A stretch of DNA of 64,000 nucleotides from Salinibacterium sp. dk2585 (GCF_008001035.1 NZ_CP042856.1:2728001-2792000); one strand, 5' to 3'; numbered from the stretch's first letter, positions 35,106-43,480 are shown. The notes: generated by a model from the sequence alone, not told the origin. Translations and numbers: made by a program.

Positions 35106-35957
35106 CTACTCGAACTCCACGTCGGCCTTCGCCAGGCGGGCGCGGATGATCTCCACGGCGTCAGGACTGCTGTCGACGAGCACGAAGCGGCGGCCGAGGG
35201 CACCGGCAACCGCCCCCGTCGTGCCCGAGCCCGCGAAGAAGTCGAGCACCCAGTCACCCTCCCGCGACGAGGCCTGGATGATTCGGCGGAGGATGCCCAC
35301 GGGCTTCTGTGTCGGGTACCCGGTCTTCTCGTTGCCCGTGGGCGACACAATCGTGTGCCACCACACATCTGTCGGCAGCTTGCCCTTCGCCGCCTTCTCC
35401 GGCGTCACCAGCCCGGGCGCCATGTAGGGTTCCCGGTCAACCGCCTCCGAGTTGAAGTGGTACGTGGCCGGGTTCTTCACGTAGACGAGGATCGTGTCGT
35501 GCTTGGTCGGCCAGCGACTCTTCGACTTGGCGCCGTAGTCGTAGGCCCAGATGATCTCGTTGAGGAAGCACTCGCGGCCGAAGAGCGCATCGAGCAGCAC
35601 CTTCGCGTAGTGCGCCTCCCGGTAGTCGAGGTGCAGGTACAGGGTGCCGTCGTCGGCGAGCAGGCGCCACGCCTCCAGCAGCCGGGGCTCCAGGAACGAC
35701 CAGTAGTCGTCGAAGGTGTCGTCATACTGCATGAGGTCGCCGAGGATGCGCTCGTACTGCACCCCCTTGAAACCCGCGTTGCCCGCCGTGGCGCTGCGCA
35801 CACTCTTGGTCGAATGACGCTGCTGGCTGCGGCCCGTGTTGAAGGGAGGATCCAGGTAGACGAGCGTGAACGACTCGTCGGGCAGGCCCGCGATGACCTC
35901 GAGGTTGTCGCCGAGGATGACCCGGTTGGGGGAGTCTGGGGTCCACGCGGCGGTCAC
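35106..35957 (-). CDS. Orphan N6-adenine/N4-cytosine DNA methyltransferase (beta-type)
   Basis: 283 residues. Catalytic motif DPPF (YLDPPFNTGRS, near residue 36) precedes the SAM motif DFFAGSGTTG (near 239), the order of beta-class amino-methyltransferases. Between them lie WWHTIVSPTGNEKTGYPTQKP and a presumed target-recognition region. No restriction endonuclease gene adjoins, so it is either a regulatory or protective solo enzyme or part of a scattered system. GTG at 35957 follows GGGAGG. Confidence 0.88.
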   Translation of the reverse strand: MTAAWTPDSPNRVILGDNLEVIAGLPDESFTLVYLDPPFNTGRSQQRHSTKSVRSATAGNAGFKGVQYERILGDLMQYDDTFDDYWSFLEPRLLEAWRLLADDGTLYLHLDYREAHYAKVLLDALFGRECFLNEIIWAYDYGAKSKSRWPTKHDTILVYVKNPATYHFNSEAVDREPYMAPGLVTPEKAAKGKLPTDVWWHTIVSPTGNEKTGYPTQKPVGILRRIIQASSREGDWVLDFFAGSGTTGAVAGALGRRFVLVDSSPDAVEIIRARLAKADVEFE

Positions 35958-36007
35958 GGCTCAATCCTCCCAGACCGCGGCCCGCGGATTGAGCGACGTC
36001 CCGCCCC

Positions 36008-36044
36008 GCGGGTTGAGTAGCGAGGCACGAGCGTATCGAAACCC
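36008..36044. repeat. Dispersed repeat GCGGGTTGAGTA...ATCGAAACC, single copy
   Basis: One copy of the 37-bp unit found twice at 18866-18955, here in the gap between the methyltransferase and cupredoxin genes. A decayed partner (GCGGATTGAGCGACG) precedes it at about 35981. Confidence 0.65.
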
Positions 36045-36054
36045 CTCGCGGCAC

Positions 36055-36417
36055 TCACCCCTCGACGGCGACGATGTTGAGCACCATCCCGTGTTCGCGG
36101 TGGGGCGGCACAGAGCACCAGCCCTCCACGTCATCCGTGATGACCCCCGCGTCGAAGGTCTCCGTCTTGCCCTGACCGAAGCGCTCCGTTGCCGGACCGG
36201 TATCCAACACCAGGTCGTGCAGGTCGGCGTCCTCATTGCTCAGCTCGATCACGAGTCGGTTGCCGCGGGGCACCTCGATCACGTCGGGCACGTAGGCCAT
36301 GTCGACCATCGTCACCTGCACGGTCGTGGTCTCGCCGGTGCCCGCGGGCTCAGCGGCCGAGCATCCGGCGAGCGCCAGCGTGACAGCGAGGACGGCAATG
36401 AAACGGGAAGTGCGCAT
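36055..36417 (-). CDS. Cupredoxin-like copper-binding lipoprotein
   Basis: 120-residue secreted lipoprotein (lipobox LAGC, Cys19) with a plastocyanin/azurin-like fold. Type 1 copper ligands are visible: His67 (LHDLVLD), Cys101, His106 and Met111 (WCSVPPHREHGM), with His109 alternative. It may carry electrons or deliver copper outside the membrane. It is the last gene of an iron-box-controlled operon, 44 bp after the ABC ATPase, and may stand in for the missing binding protein. ATG at 36417 with AGGAAAG upstream. Confidence 0.8.
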   Translation of the reverse strand: MRTSRFIAVLAVTLALAGCSAAEPAGTGETTTVQVTMVDMAYVPDVIEVPRGNRLVIELSNEDADLHDLVLDTGPATERFGQGKTETFDAGVITDDVEGWCSVPPHREHGMVLNIVAVEG

Positions 36418-36461
36418 GGGATCTTTCCTGTCGAGTGATGCTGATGCCGGTGCAGCGGCGG

Positions 36462-37256
36462 CTAGGTGCGCACTGGCAGCACGAGCGGCCGACCCGATCC
36501 CGGCTGCCGGATCACCTGCACCTCAAGCCCGTACGCATCGCCGACCGTCTCGGCCGTGAGCACCTCATCGGGCGAGCCGACCGTCACCATGCGGCCCTCC
36601 GCGAGGAGCGCGACGCGGTCGGCATAGGCCCCCGCGAGCGAGAGGTCGTGCAGCACGACGACAACGGCACGACCCTCGGATGCCAGCACTCGCGCCGTGC
36701 GCATGACCTCTTCCTGGTGCCGCAGGTCGAGCGCGGCCGTCGGTTCATCGAGCAGCACGACGTCGGTCTGCTGCGCCAGCACGCGGGCGAGGGAAACGCG
36801 GGCCTTCTCTCCGCCCGAGAGTGCCGTGTACCGGCGATCGAGGAGGTGCGTGACATCCGTCGCCGCCACGGCCGCCGCGATCGCGGTGCGGTCACGGTCG
36901 AAGTCGCCGCCGCGACCCCAGGGGCTGCGCCCCATCTCGACGACCTCGATCGCGCGGAAGGGAAAGCTGACCGTGTTCTCCTGCGTGAGCACGGCCCGGC
37001 GGCGGGAGAGCTCAAGGTGCGACCAGTCGCGCACCGGGCGTCCGTCGTAGAGCACGACCCCGTGGTCGGGCTTGCGGTCGCCCGCAAGCACTCCGAGCAG
37101 GGTCGACTTGCCGGCACCGTTCGGACCGACGAGTGCGAGCACCTCGCCCGCGACGATCGAGAGCGAGACATCGGAGAGGATCCGCACGTCGCCCGCGTGC
37201 ACCGTCACACCGTCGGCCTCGACGCAAACGTCTCCCGCTTCGTGGCAGTGGATCAT
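36462..37256 (-). CDS. Heme/siderophore-type ABC transporter ATPase (HmuV/FecE-like)
   Basis: 264 residues. Walker A GPNGAGKST (~residues 44-52), Q-loop VLTQENTVSFPF, signature LSGGEKARVSLARVL, Walker B VVLLDEPTAALD, and switch VVLHDLSLAGAYAD. The QENTVSFPF sequence and LSGGEKARV resemble HmuV heme importers. ATG at 37256 overlaps the permease stop by 4 nt. Confidence 0.88.
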   Translation of the reverse strand: MIHCHEAGDVCVEADGVTVHAGDVRILSDVSLSIVAGEVLALVGPNGAGKSTLLGVLAGDRKPDHGVVLYDGRPVRDWSHLELSRRRAVLTQENTVSFPFRAIEVVEMGRSPWGRGGDFDRDRTAIAAAVAATDVTHLLDRRYTALSGGEKARVSLARVLAQQTDVVLLDEPTAALDLRHQEEVMRTARVLASEGRAVVVVLHDLSLAGAYADRVALLAEGRMVTVGSPDEVLTAETVGDAYGLEVQVIRQPGSGRPLVLPVRT

Positions 37257-38317
37257 GCCCAACCCCCGCTCTGGCGTCGCGCCCGGTAGAGCAGGTAGAA
37301 GAAGAAGGGCCCGCCGACAAGCGAGGTGAGCATCCCGATGGGCAGGTCGGCGCCCGAGACGAGGGTGCGGGCGAGCACGTCGGCGAAGACGAGCAGCACG
37401 CCGCCGCCGATCGCACTCGCGATGATGAGCGGACGGTGCTTCGGCCCGATCGCCATACGGATGATGTGGGGCACGACGAGGCCAACGAAGGAGATGATGC
37501 CGCAGAACGCGACGGCGACCCCCGTCAGCAGGGCGACCAGCACGATCGAGATGACCCGCAGTCGCTCGACGTCGACACCGAGGTGCCGGGCCGCGCGCTC
37601 CCCCAGGGAGAGGAGGTCGTAGCGCCGCGCGAGCACGACGGCGGCCAGGGTGCCGATGAGCGTGATCGCGGCAACGATGCCCACCTCGGGCCAGCGCGCA
37701 CCGTTCATCGAACCGAGCTGCCAGAAGACGATCTGCTCTCGGCTCGACGTGTCGCCCGCGAACATCAAGAGGGCAAGCCCGGCACCCGCGAAGGCGTTGA
37801 TCGCGATGCCCGTGAGCAGCAGCGTGACGACCTCGGTGCGGCCGCTCGCACGCGACACGAAGTAGACGAGCAGCACCGCGAGCAGCCCGCCCGCGAAGGC
37901 GAAGGCCGCGACCGCCCAGCCGCCGAACGCCGTGATGCCGAAGACGATGGCGGCGGCCGCGCCAAGGGCGGCACCGGACGACACGCCGACGACGCCCGGC
38001 TCCGCCAGCGGATTGCCGAAGATCGCCTGCATGACGGCACCCGCCACGGCGAGCGCCGCCCCGACAACGAGGCCCATCACAAGGCGGGGAAAGCGCACCG
38101 CCCACAGCGTCGAATCGATGATCGGGTCATCCGAGGCCCACGCCGTCTCGATGCCGATCGCGCGGAGGATTGCGCCCAGCACCTCGCCGGGAGCAACGGG
38201 AAGCTGACCGACCATCGCAGAAAGCACGACGCCGCCCACCAGGGTCACGCCCAGCACGGTCGCGAGCACCGCCGAGCGGGCACGGCGGTGCGTCACGGGC
38301 CGATCGACCTCGGTCAC
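37253..38317 (-). CDS. FecCD/BtuC-type ABC permease
   Basis: 354-residue permease with about ten membrane helices. Family signatures: VRFPRLVMGLVVGAALAVAGAVMQAIFGNPLAEPGVVGVSSGA and CGIISFVGLVVPHIIR. It imports iron-siderophore, heme or cobalamin-like ligands. GTG at 38317 overlaps the upstream lipoate-ligase-like stop by 4 nt (GTGA), favouring it over the GTG at 38335. No binding-protein gene adjoins. Confidence 0.9.
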   Translation of the reverse strand: MTEVDRPVTHRRARSAVLATVLGVTLVGGVVLSAMVGQLPVAPGEVLGAILRAIGIETAWASDDPIIDSTLWAVRFPRLVMGLVVGAALAVAGAVMQAIFGNPLAEPGVVGVSSGAALGAAAAIVFGITAFGGWAVAAFAFAGGLLAVLLVYFVSRASGRTEVVTLLLTGIAINAFAGAGLALLMFAGDTSSREQIVFWQLGSMNGARWPEVGIVAAITLIGTLAAVVLARRYDLLSLGERAARHLGVDVERLRVISIVLVALLTGVAVAFCGIISFVGLVVPHIIRMAIGPKHRPLIIASAIGGGVLLVFADVLARTLVSGADLPIGMLTSLVGGPFFFYLLYRARRQSGGWA

Positions 38318-39363
38318 GGAACCCGCTGCAGCCACTCATCCGTCGCGAACTTCTCATCGACGAGTTGCTGCGCGCGGGCCAGCTCGTCGGCCGTGAGTTC
38401 GCCCGGCGTGAGGCCATAGAGGGAACGGAAGGTACCGATCATCCGTTCGATGATCTCGTCGCGGGGCAGGCCCGTCTGCGACTTGAGCGGGTCCACGCGC
38501 TTGTTGGCGCTCGTCGTGCCCTTGTCGCTCATCTTCTCGCGGCCGATGCGCAGCACCTCGACCATCCTGTCGCGGTCCATGTCGTAGCTCATGGTGACGT
38601 GGTGCAGCACCGCGCCGTTGCCGAGTCGCTTCTGCGCCGCCCCGCCGATCTTGCCCTGGGGACTCGTGATGTCGTTGAGCGGCTGGTAGCTCGCGTCGAT
38701 GCCGAGCGACTTGAGCGCCGTGATGGCCCACTCGTCGAGAAACGCGTAGGAGTCGGCGAAGGTCAGCCCCTGCACGAGCTCACCCGGCACGTAGAGCGAC
38801 CACGTGATGATGCCACCCGCCTCCATGAACATGGCGCCACCCCCCGAGATGCGCCGCACGACATCGATGCCGTACTTCTTCGCATTCTCGAGGTCGACCT
38901 CGTTCTTGAGCGACTGGAAGCTGCCGATCACGACGGCCGGTTCGTTCCACTCCCAGATGCGCAGGGTGGGGCCGCGGCGCCCAGCGCCGACCTCCTCCGT
39001 GAGCACCTGGTCGAGGGCAAGGTGGAGGCGCGGCGACATGGGCCCGGCATGCACGAGCTGCCAGTCGTAGTCGGTCCAGGAACTCGCGCGCGAGAGCGAG
39101 CGCCGCACCGCGATCGCGACCGCCTCTGGGCTGAAGCCGAGCAGCTGGGCACCCTCGGGAAGCGCGCCGCGCACGGCGGCAGCGATCGTGGCGGAGTCGC
39201 TGTCCTCCGGCAGGCCCTCGACCGCGCGGTTGATGTCGAGCAGCGCGTCGTCGGGCTCAAGGAAGAAGTCGCCCGCCAGGCGGAAGTTCGCAATGCGCCC
39301 CCGCTCGACGTCGAGGTCGACCACCACAAGCTTGCCGCCGGGAACCTTGTACTCGCCGTGCAT
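38314..39363 (-). CDS. Lipoate-protein ligase A-family protein with N-terminal accessory domain
   Basis: 349 residues. An N-terminal ~90-residue domain resembles the LplA C-terminal/LplB accessory domain, followed by the catalytic biotin/lipoate ligase fold: RISGGGAMFMEAGGIITWSL (ligand loop) and QGKIGGAAQKRLGNGAVLHH with the catalytic lysine. It would attach lipoate to dehydrogenase subunits, though another acyl-transfer role is possible. The ATG at 39363 follows AAGGAG; a DtxR-type box overlaps the promoter. Co-translation with an iron-type ABC permease is unusual. Confidence 0.8.
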   Translation of the reverse strand: MHGEYKVPGGKLVVVDLDVERGRIANFRLAGDFFLEPDDALLDINRAVEGLPEDSDSATIAAAVRGALPEGAQLLGFSPEAVAIAVRRSLSRASSWTDYDWQLVHAGPMSPRLHLALDQVLTEEVGAGRRGPTLRIWEWNEPAVVIGSFQSLKNEVDLENAKKYGIDVVRRISGGGAMFMEAGGIITWSLYVPGELVQGLTFADSYAFLDEWAITALKSLGIDASYQPLNDITSPQGKIGGAAQKRLGNGAVLHHVTMSYDMDRDRMVEVLRIGREKMSDKGTTSANKRVDPLKSQTGLPRDEIIERMIGTFRSLYGLTPGELTADELARAQQLVDEKFATDEWLQRVP

Positions 39364-39378
39364 CCGCACTCCTTCCGA

Positions 39379-39397
39379 CTTAGGCAAGCCTAACGCG
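39379..39397 (-). promoter_or_regulatory. DtxR/IdeR-type iron box over a TAGGCT -10 element
   Basis: TTAGGCAAGCCTAAC (39380-39394) matches the first 15 bases of the DtxR consensus TTAGGTTAGCCTAACCTAA at 13 positions. On the minus strand TAGGCT (39393-39388) is positioned as the -10 of the downstream operon, so bound repressor would block RNA polymerase. Confidence 0.68.
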
Positions 39398-39441
39398 CGG
39401 CGCCGCCACGCCCTCGCCCGAGCATCCGGTCGCCCGCATTT

Positions 39442-39518
39442 CCCCGCGATGCGTCCGATCGTGCGTGATGCGTGAGTCTGGCGGGGTGCATCGCGCACAG
39501 ACGGACGCATCGCGGGGA
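39442..39518. repeat. Long hairpin element, left copy (TGAGTCTGGCGGGG loop)
   Basis: Arms of ~31 bp (CCCCGCGATGCGTCCG ... / ... CGGACGCATCGCGGGG) with about five mismatches around the loop TGAGTCTGGCGGGG. A second copy in the same orientation is at 40635-40704, on the other side of the AbiEi/DUF559-like gene. Confidence 0.8.
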
Positions 39519-39622
39519 CGGGACGGGCGGGTGTCTCCCTCACACCGTCCTGCGACGTGACGAGTGCACACCTCGCGTCGCAACGCGACTGTCGCGGTGG
39601 CTTCGACTACGAACCTGAGCGG

Positions 39623-40588
39623 ATGCAACGGTTTCGGTTTCCCGAATGGGCCGACGATTTCGTCCTTACGCGCGAGCTCAGGTCCCCCGCAGATCGCGCA
39701 CACCTGCGTCGCCGCCGCGAGTCCGGTGAACTCGAGCGCGTCCTCACCGGCGCGTACTTCCCGGCCGAGGCGCTGGAGCCGCTCAACCCAGAACAGCGGC
39801 ACCTCGTGGTGATGCGCGCGGCCGCACTGACGGCAAACGAGCCGCTCGTGTTCGCGCAGCAGTCTGCGGCAGTGGCCTGGCGACTTCCGCTCGTGGGGCG
39901 ATTGCCGGACCGCGCCCACGTCAGCGCTCCGCCGCAGGGCGGCGGTCGGTCGACTCAATCGCTGATCCGTCATACCTCGTCGCGCCCTCTGGAAATCGCA
40001 GCAATCGACGGCCTTCAAGCGACCTCCCTGGCGCGCACGGTCATCGACCTCGCCGCGCGAGCACCCTTCGACACGGCGGTCGTTGCTGCGGATGCTGCGC
40101 TTCGCCGCGCGGCGTTCCCGCTGTCAGGCGTTCCGCGAACACCCCTGACGCGGGACGATCTTCGTCGAGAATTGTTGCTCCTCCCACGCGCGCAGGGAAC
40201 CGTCCGCGCCCGCCTCGTTGTCAACTTCGCGGATGCTCGCGCCCAACTACCGGGCGAATCCCTCAGCCGGGTGAATATGTTGCGGGCGGGCATCCCAGCA
40301 CCGTCGTTGCAAGCCGAACTGCGCGGAGCGAGCGGTAAGCGGTATTTCGCAGATTTCTCGTGGACGTGGGCGCGCCTCATCGGCGAGTTCGATGGCGAAG
40401 CGAAGTACTCCGACCCCGGGTTCCTCGAGGGTCGAACACCGCACCGGGCGCTGCTCGACGAGAAGGAACGCGAAGACGACCTGCGCCTCGCGGGCTACAG
40501 GATGTGCCGTTGGAACTGGGCAACCGCCCGAGACCCGCGTGCGCTACGTGCACTGCTGCTCCGCGCGGGACTGACCCCACCGAACTGA
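39623..40588 (+). CDS. AbiEi-like / DUF559 endonuclease-domain protein
   Basis: 321 residues. The N-terminal part resembles the AbiEi-type winged-helix region (VLTRELRSPADRAHLRRRRESGELERVLTGAYFP); a middle region contains ATSLARTVIDLAAR; the C-terminus resembles a Vsr/DUF559 PD-(D/E)XK nuclease fold (IGEFDGEAKY, then EKEREDDLRLAGYRMCRWNW). Common but uncharacterised in actinobacteria. No AbiEii-type toxin gene adjoins. The ATG at 39623 is preferred; a GTG at 39557 would extend it. It is bracketed by two copies of a hairpin repeat, suggesting a mobile unit. Confidence 0.72.
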   Translation: MQRFRFPEWADDFVLTRELRSPADRAHLRRRRESGELERVLTGAYFPAEALEPLNPEQRHLVVMRAAALTANEPLVFAQQSAAVAWRLPLVGRLPDRAHVSAPPQGGGRSTQSLIRHTSSRPLEIAAIDGLQATSLARTVIDLAARAPFDTAVVAADAALRRAAFPLSGVPRTPLTRDDLRRELLLLPRAQGTVRARLVVNFADARAQLPGESLSRVNMLRAGIPAPSLQAELRGASGKRYFADFSWTWARLIGEFDGEAKYSDPGFLEGRTPHRALLDEKEREDDLRLAGYRMCRWNWATARDPRALRALLLRAGLTPPN

Positions 40589-40634
40589 CACGGCTGGCAC
40601 CGGTCCCCGGGAACGAGCAGGTGCCACACGCACC

Positions 40635-40704
40635 AGCGATGCGTCCGTTTGTGTGCGATGCGCGAGTCTGCCGGGGCGCATCGCACACAAACGGACGCAT
40701 CGCT
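40635..40704. repeat. Long hairpin element, right copy (perfect 28-bp stem)
   Basis: Perfect 28-bp arms (left arm AGCGATGCGTCCGTTTGTGT continuing to GCGATGCG) around the 14-nt loop CGAGTCTGCCGGGG. Loop and outer stem match the left copy at 39442-39518, so the loop sequence, not only the base pairing, is conserved. Confidence 0.85.
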
Positions 40705-40771
40705 GTGAAATGGGAGGTCCGGAGTGGATCCCGTCGGGGAGCCGCCGGGCGCGTGGACCGCAACGCCGCCG

Positions 40772-41653
40772 CTACTCCCCCGCGCGCTCCGGCAGGCGGT
40801 CGCCGAGCCACGCGAGCGTGTCGGCGAGCACCTCCTCGCGGTTGGTCTCGTTGAAGACCTCGTGGCGGGCACCCGTGTAGACGATGAGTTCGACGTCGGT
40901 GAGCCCGGAGCGGCCGATGTACGACTCCGCGAGGAGCTCGGCACTGCGTTCGCCGCCGAAGGGGTCGTCGCCGCCCACCTGGATAAGGAGTGGCACGTCG
41001 TGCGTCAGATTGCGCCGGGGCCGACCGAGGAGTTTGAGCGCGTCCCACAGCCCGAACTGCTTGATGGCGGATGCGGTGAAGCACAGTGGGTCGTCCGCGA
41101 AGGCCTGCGCGATGGCCGGGTCACGGCTGAGCCATTCGTTGCCGGTCGCGCCGAGGTGCCGGTGCCGCTTGTTGAGGTCGCCGCTGTTCATGTGGGCGAA
41201 GGTGCGGTAGGCGGTGCCGGTGAGGATGACGGCGTCGTATTCGTCGGGGTGGTCGTTGACAACGATCTGCGCGAGGAGGGATCCCCAACTGTGGCCAACG
41301 ATCGCGAGCGGCACGTCGGCGTTCTCCCCACGGATGAGTCGGGTGAGGCTGCGGACCCCCTCGATGGTGGCGCGGAGGCCGCCCGGCCCGAGCATGCCCA
41401 TCTTGCTGAGGTCGCCGCCCCACTGCAGCAGGCCGGTCTGCCCGTGGCCGCGGTGGTCGTCGGCGTAGACGGTGTAGCCGGCGGCGACGAAGGCCTGGGC
41501 GACATCCTCGTAGCGCGCGGCGTGCTCGCCCAGTCCGTGCGAGATCTGGATGATGCCGCGTGGCATGCCGACCTTCCACTCGTAGAAATGGATGGTGACG
41601 CCGTGGGCGTCGACGAAGGTGCGCTCGTTTCGGATCGCCGTGAACTTGACCAC
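40772..41653 (-). CDS. Alpha/beta hydrolase (monoacylglycerol-lipase-like)
   Basis: 293 residues, serine hydrolase of the 'hydrolase_4' group. HGLGEHAARYEDVAQAF (oxyanion region), nucleophile elbow GHSWGS, Asp in VGGDDPFGG and His in TGARHEVFNE. Likely cleaves lipid esters or lysophospholipids; no secretion signal. GTG at 41653. It diverges from a marR gene with a palindromic operator between them, so may be MarR-controlled. Confidence 0.85.
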   Translation of the reverse strand: MVKFTAIRNERTFVDAHGVTIHFYEWKVGMPRGIIQISHGLGEHAARYEDVAQAFVAAGYTVYADDHRGHGQTGLLQWGGDLSKMGMLGPGGLRATIEGVRSLTRLIRGENADVPLAIVGHSWGSLLAQIVVNDHPDEYDAVILTGTAYRTFAHMNSGDLNKRHRHLGATGNEWLSRDPAIAQAFADDPLCFTASAIKQFGLWDALKLLGRPRRNLTHDVPLLIQVGGDDPFGGERSAELLAESYIGRSGLTDVELIVYTGARHEVFNETNREEVLADTLAWLGDRLPERAGE

Positions 41654-41709
41654 TCTGCCTGCTTCCTCGGGGGCTCCCAGTGTATTCCCTGCGCTGCTTA
41701 GCCGAACTA

Positions 41710-41728
41710 ATTTGTTAGGCTAACGAAT
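41710..41728. promoter_or_regulatory. MarR operator palindrome over the marR -10
   Basis: ATTTGTTAGGCTAACGAAT has 9-bp arms paired except for one position. It overlaps the TAGGCT -10 hexamer (41716-41721) of the leaderless marR gene and lies 57 bp from the divergent hydrolase start. Confidence 0.65.
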
Positions 41729-41729
41729 C

Positions 41730-42134
41730 ATGGACTCCGAGATTCGCATCGCCATCGCCAAGCTCGCACGCCGCATGCGGCAGGAGCGCGGCGCGAGCGA
41801 CCTCGGCCCGAGCCAGCTCGGCGTGCTCGCGTCGCTCGAGATCGTTGGCCCGCAGACGCTCGGTGAGCTCAGCGCCCAAGAACGCGTCACCGCCCCTTCC
41901 ATGAACCGCACGGTCAACCTTCTCGAGGCATCCGGGCTCCTCAGCCGAAGCGCGTCGCCGGATGACGGGCGCAAGGTCATCATCGAACTGACGGATGCCG
42001 GCCGCGCCGTGCTCGACGACACCCGCCGGCGACGGGACGCCTGGTTCGGCGAGCGCGTCGCAACCCTCAGCGACGAGGAGAAGACCGCCCTCGAAGCGGC
42101 GACGCCCGTGTTGCGGAAGCTGGCCGAACTGTGA
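41730..42134 (+). CDS. MarR-family transcriptional regulator
   Basis: 134 residues with a central winged helix (LGELSAQERVTAPSMNRTVNLLEASGLLSRSASPDDGRKVIIELT) and dimerisation helices at both ends. It probably represses itself and the MFS exporter, whose GTG start overlaps its stop (GTGA). TAGGCT ends 8 nt before the ATG, inside the palindrome at 41710-41728, which explains autoregulation. Confidence 0.9.
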   Translation: MDSEIRIAIAKLARRMRQERGASDLGPSQLGVLASLEIVGPQTLGELSAQERVTAPSMNRTVNLLEASGLLSRSASPDDGRKVIIELTDAGRAVLDDTRRRRDAWFGERVATLSDEEKTALEAATPVLRKLAEL

Positions 42135-43480
42135 GGTCGATGTTCCGCTCTTTCAGCATCTTCAACTACCGCCTCTGGTTCGTCGGTGCCCTGGTGTCGA
42201 ACGTCGGCACATGGATGCAGCGCACCGCCCAGGACTGGATCGTGCTCACCGAGCTCACCGACAACGACGCCGCCGCGCTCGGCGTCACCCTGGCACTCCA
42301 GCTCGGTCCGCAGCTGCTCCTGTTGCCCTGGTCCGGGCTCATCGCAGACCGTTTCGACCGGCGCCGGGTGCTGATGGTGACCCAGGCGACCATGGGGCTG
42401 CTGGCGGTCGGGCTCTCGATCATCGTCCTCGCGGGGGTCGCCGAGCTGTGGCACCTCTACGCCTTCGCCTTTGCGCTCGGCCTGGCATCCGCGATCGACG
42501 CCCCGGCACGCCAGGCCTTCGTCTCCGAACTCGTCTCGGTCGAGTACCTGCCGAACGCGGTGGCGCTGAACTCGCTGTCGTTCCACAGCGCTCGGCTCGC
42601 GGGCCCCGCGGTTGCAGGCATCCTGATCGCGATCGTCGGCACCGGGTGGGTCTTCGTGCTCAACGCGGCGACGTTCGCCGCCGTACTGGCCTCCCTCTTC
42701 TTCATGCGCCGCGGGGAACTCCAGCCGACCGAGAAGGCGAAGCGGGGCAAGGGACAGTTGCGCGAGGGCTTCCGCTACGTACGGTCGCGGCCCGACATCA
42801 TGCTTGTGCTGGTCTTGGTCTTCTTGATCGGCACCTTCGGCATGAACTTCGCGATCTACACCTCGACCATGACGACGATCGAGTTCGGGCTAGGCGCGAG
42901 CGAGTACGGCGCGCTCTCCTCGATCATGGCGATCGGTTCGGTCGCGGGCGCTCTCCTCGCCGCCCGCCGGGAGCGGGCACGCGTCGGACTCGCGGTCGCG
43001 GCGGCCGCCGCGTTCGGCTTCGCGTGCCTCACGGCATCCCTCATGCCCAGCTATCTGACGTTCGCGATCTCGCTCGTGCTCGTCGGCGCCTGCTCGCTGA
43101 CGTTCATGACGAGCGCGAACGCCTACGTGCAGACCACGACCGAGCCGGTCATGCGCGGCCGCGTCATGGCCCTCTACATGGCGGTCATGATGGGCGGCAC
43201 GCCGATCGGTGCACCCATCGTCGGCTGGGTCACCAATCACCTCGGCCCGCGTTGGGGTCTCGCTGTCGCGGCGATCGCCGGCCTGTCGGCGGCCATCATC
43301 GGGCTCGCGTGGCTGATCCGGGTGCGCGGGATGCGCGTCACCTACCGCGCTTCGGGTCGCCGCCGGCTTGGCCTGCACTTCACGGGCGACGGTCGCGTCG
43401 ACGAGGAGCCCGGCGAGAGCGCCGTCGAGGCGGCGACGACCGAGATCGCGGTTATCGAGACGACGAACCAGCGTCGCTGA
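42131..43480 (+). CDS. MFS transporter (enterobactin-exporter/MdfA-like)
   Basis: 449 residues with 11-12 membrane helices. Motif-A-like loop GLIADRFDRRRVLMVTQ after helix 2 and ALGLASAIDAPARQAFVSELVS, typical of the EntS-like subgroup. Likely exports a small toxic or signalling molecule sensed by the MarR protein. The last 29 bp overlap the convergent GCS2 gene. Confidence 0.87.
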   Translation: MRSMFRSFSIFNYRLWFVGALVSNVGTWMQRTAQDWIVLTELTDNDAAALGVTLALQLGPQLLLLPWSGLIADRFDRRRVLMVTQATMGLLAVGLSIIVLAGVAELWHLYAFAFALGLASAIDAPARQAFVSELVSVEYLPNAVALNSLSFHSARLAGPAVAGILIAIVGTGWVFVLNAATFAAVLASLFFMRRGELQPTEKAKRGKGQLREGFRYVRSRPDIMLVLVLVFLIGTFGMNFAIYTSTMTTIEFGLGASEYGALSSIMAIGSVAGALLAARRERARVGLAVAAAAAFGFACLTASLMPSYLTFAISLVLVGACSLTFMTSANAYVQTTTEPVMRGRVMALYMAVMMGGTPIGAPIVGWVTNHLGPRWGLAVAAIAGLSAAIIGLAWLIRVRGMRVTYRASGRRRLGLHFTGDGRVDEEPGESAVEAATTEIAVIETTNQRR

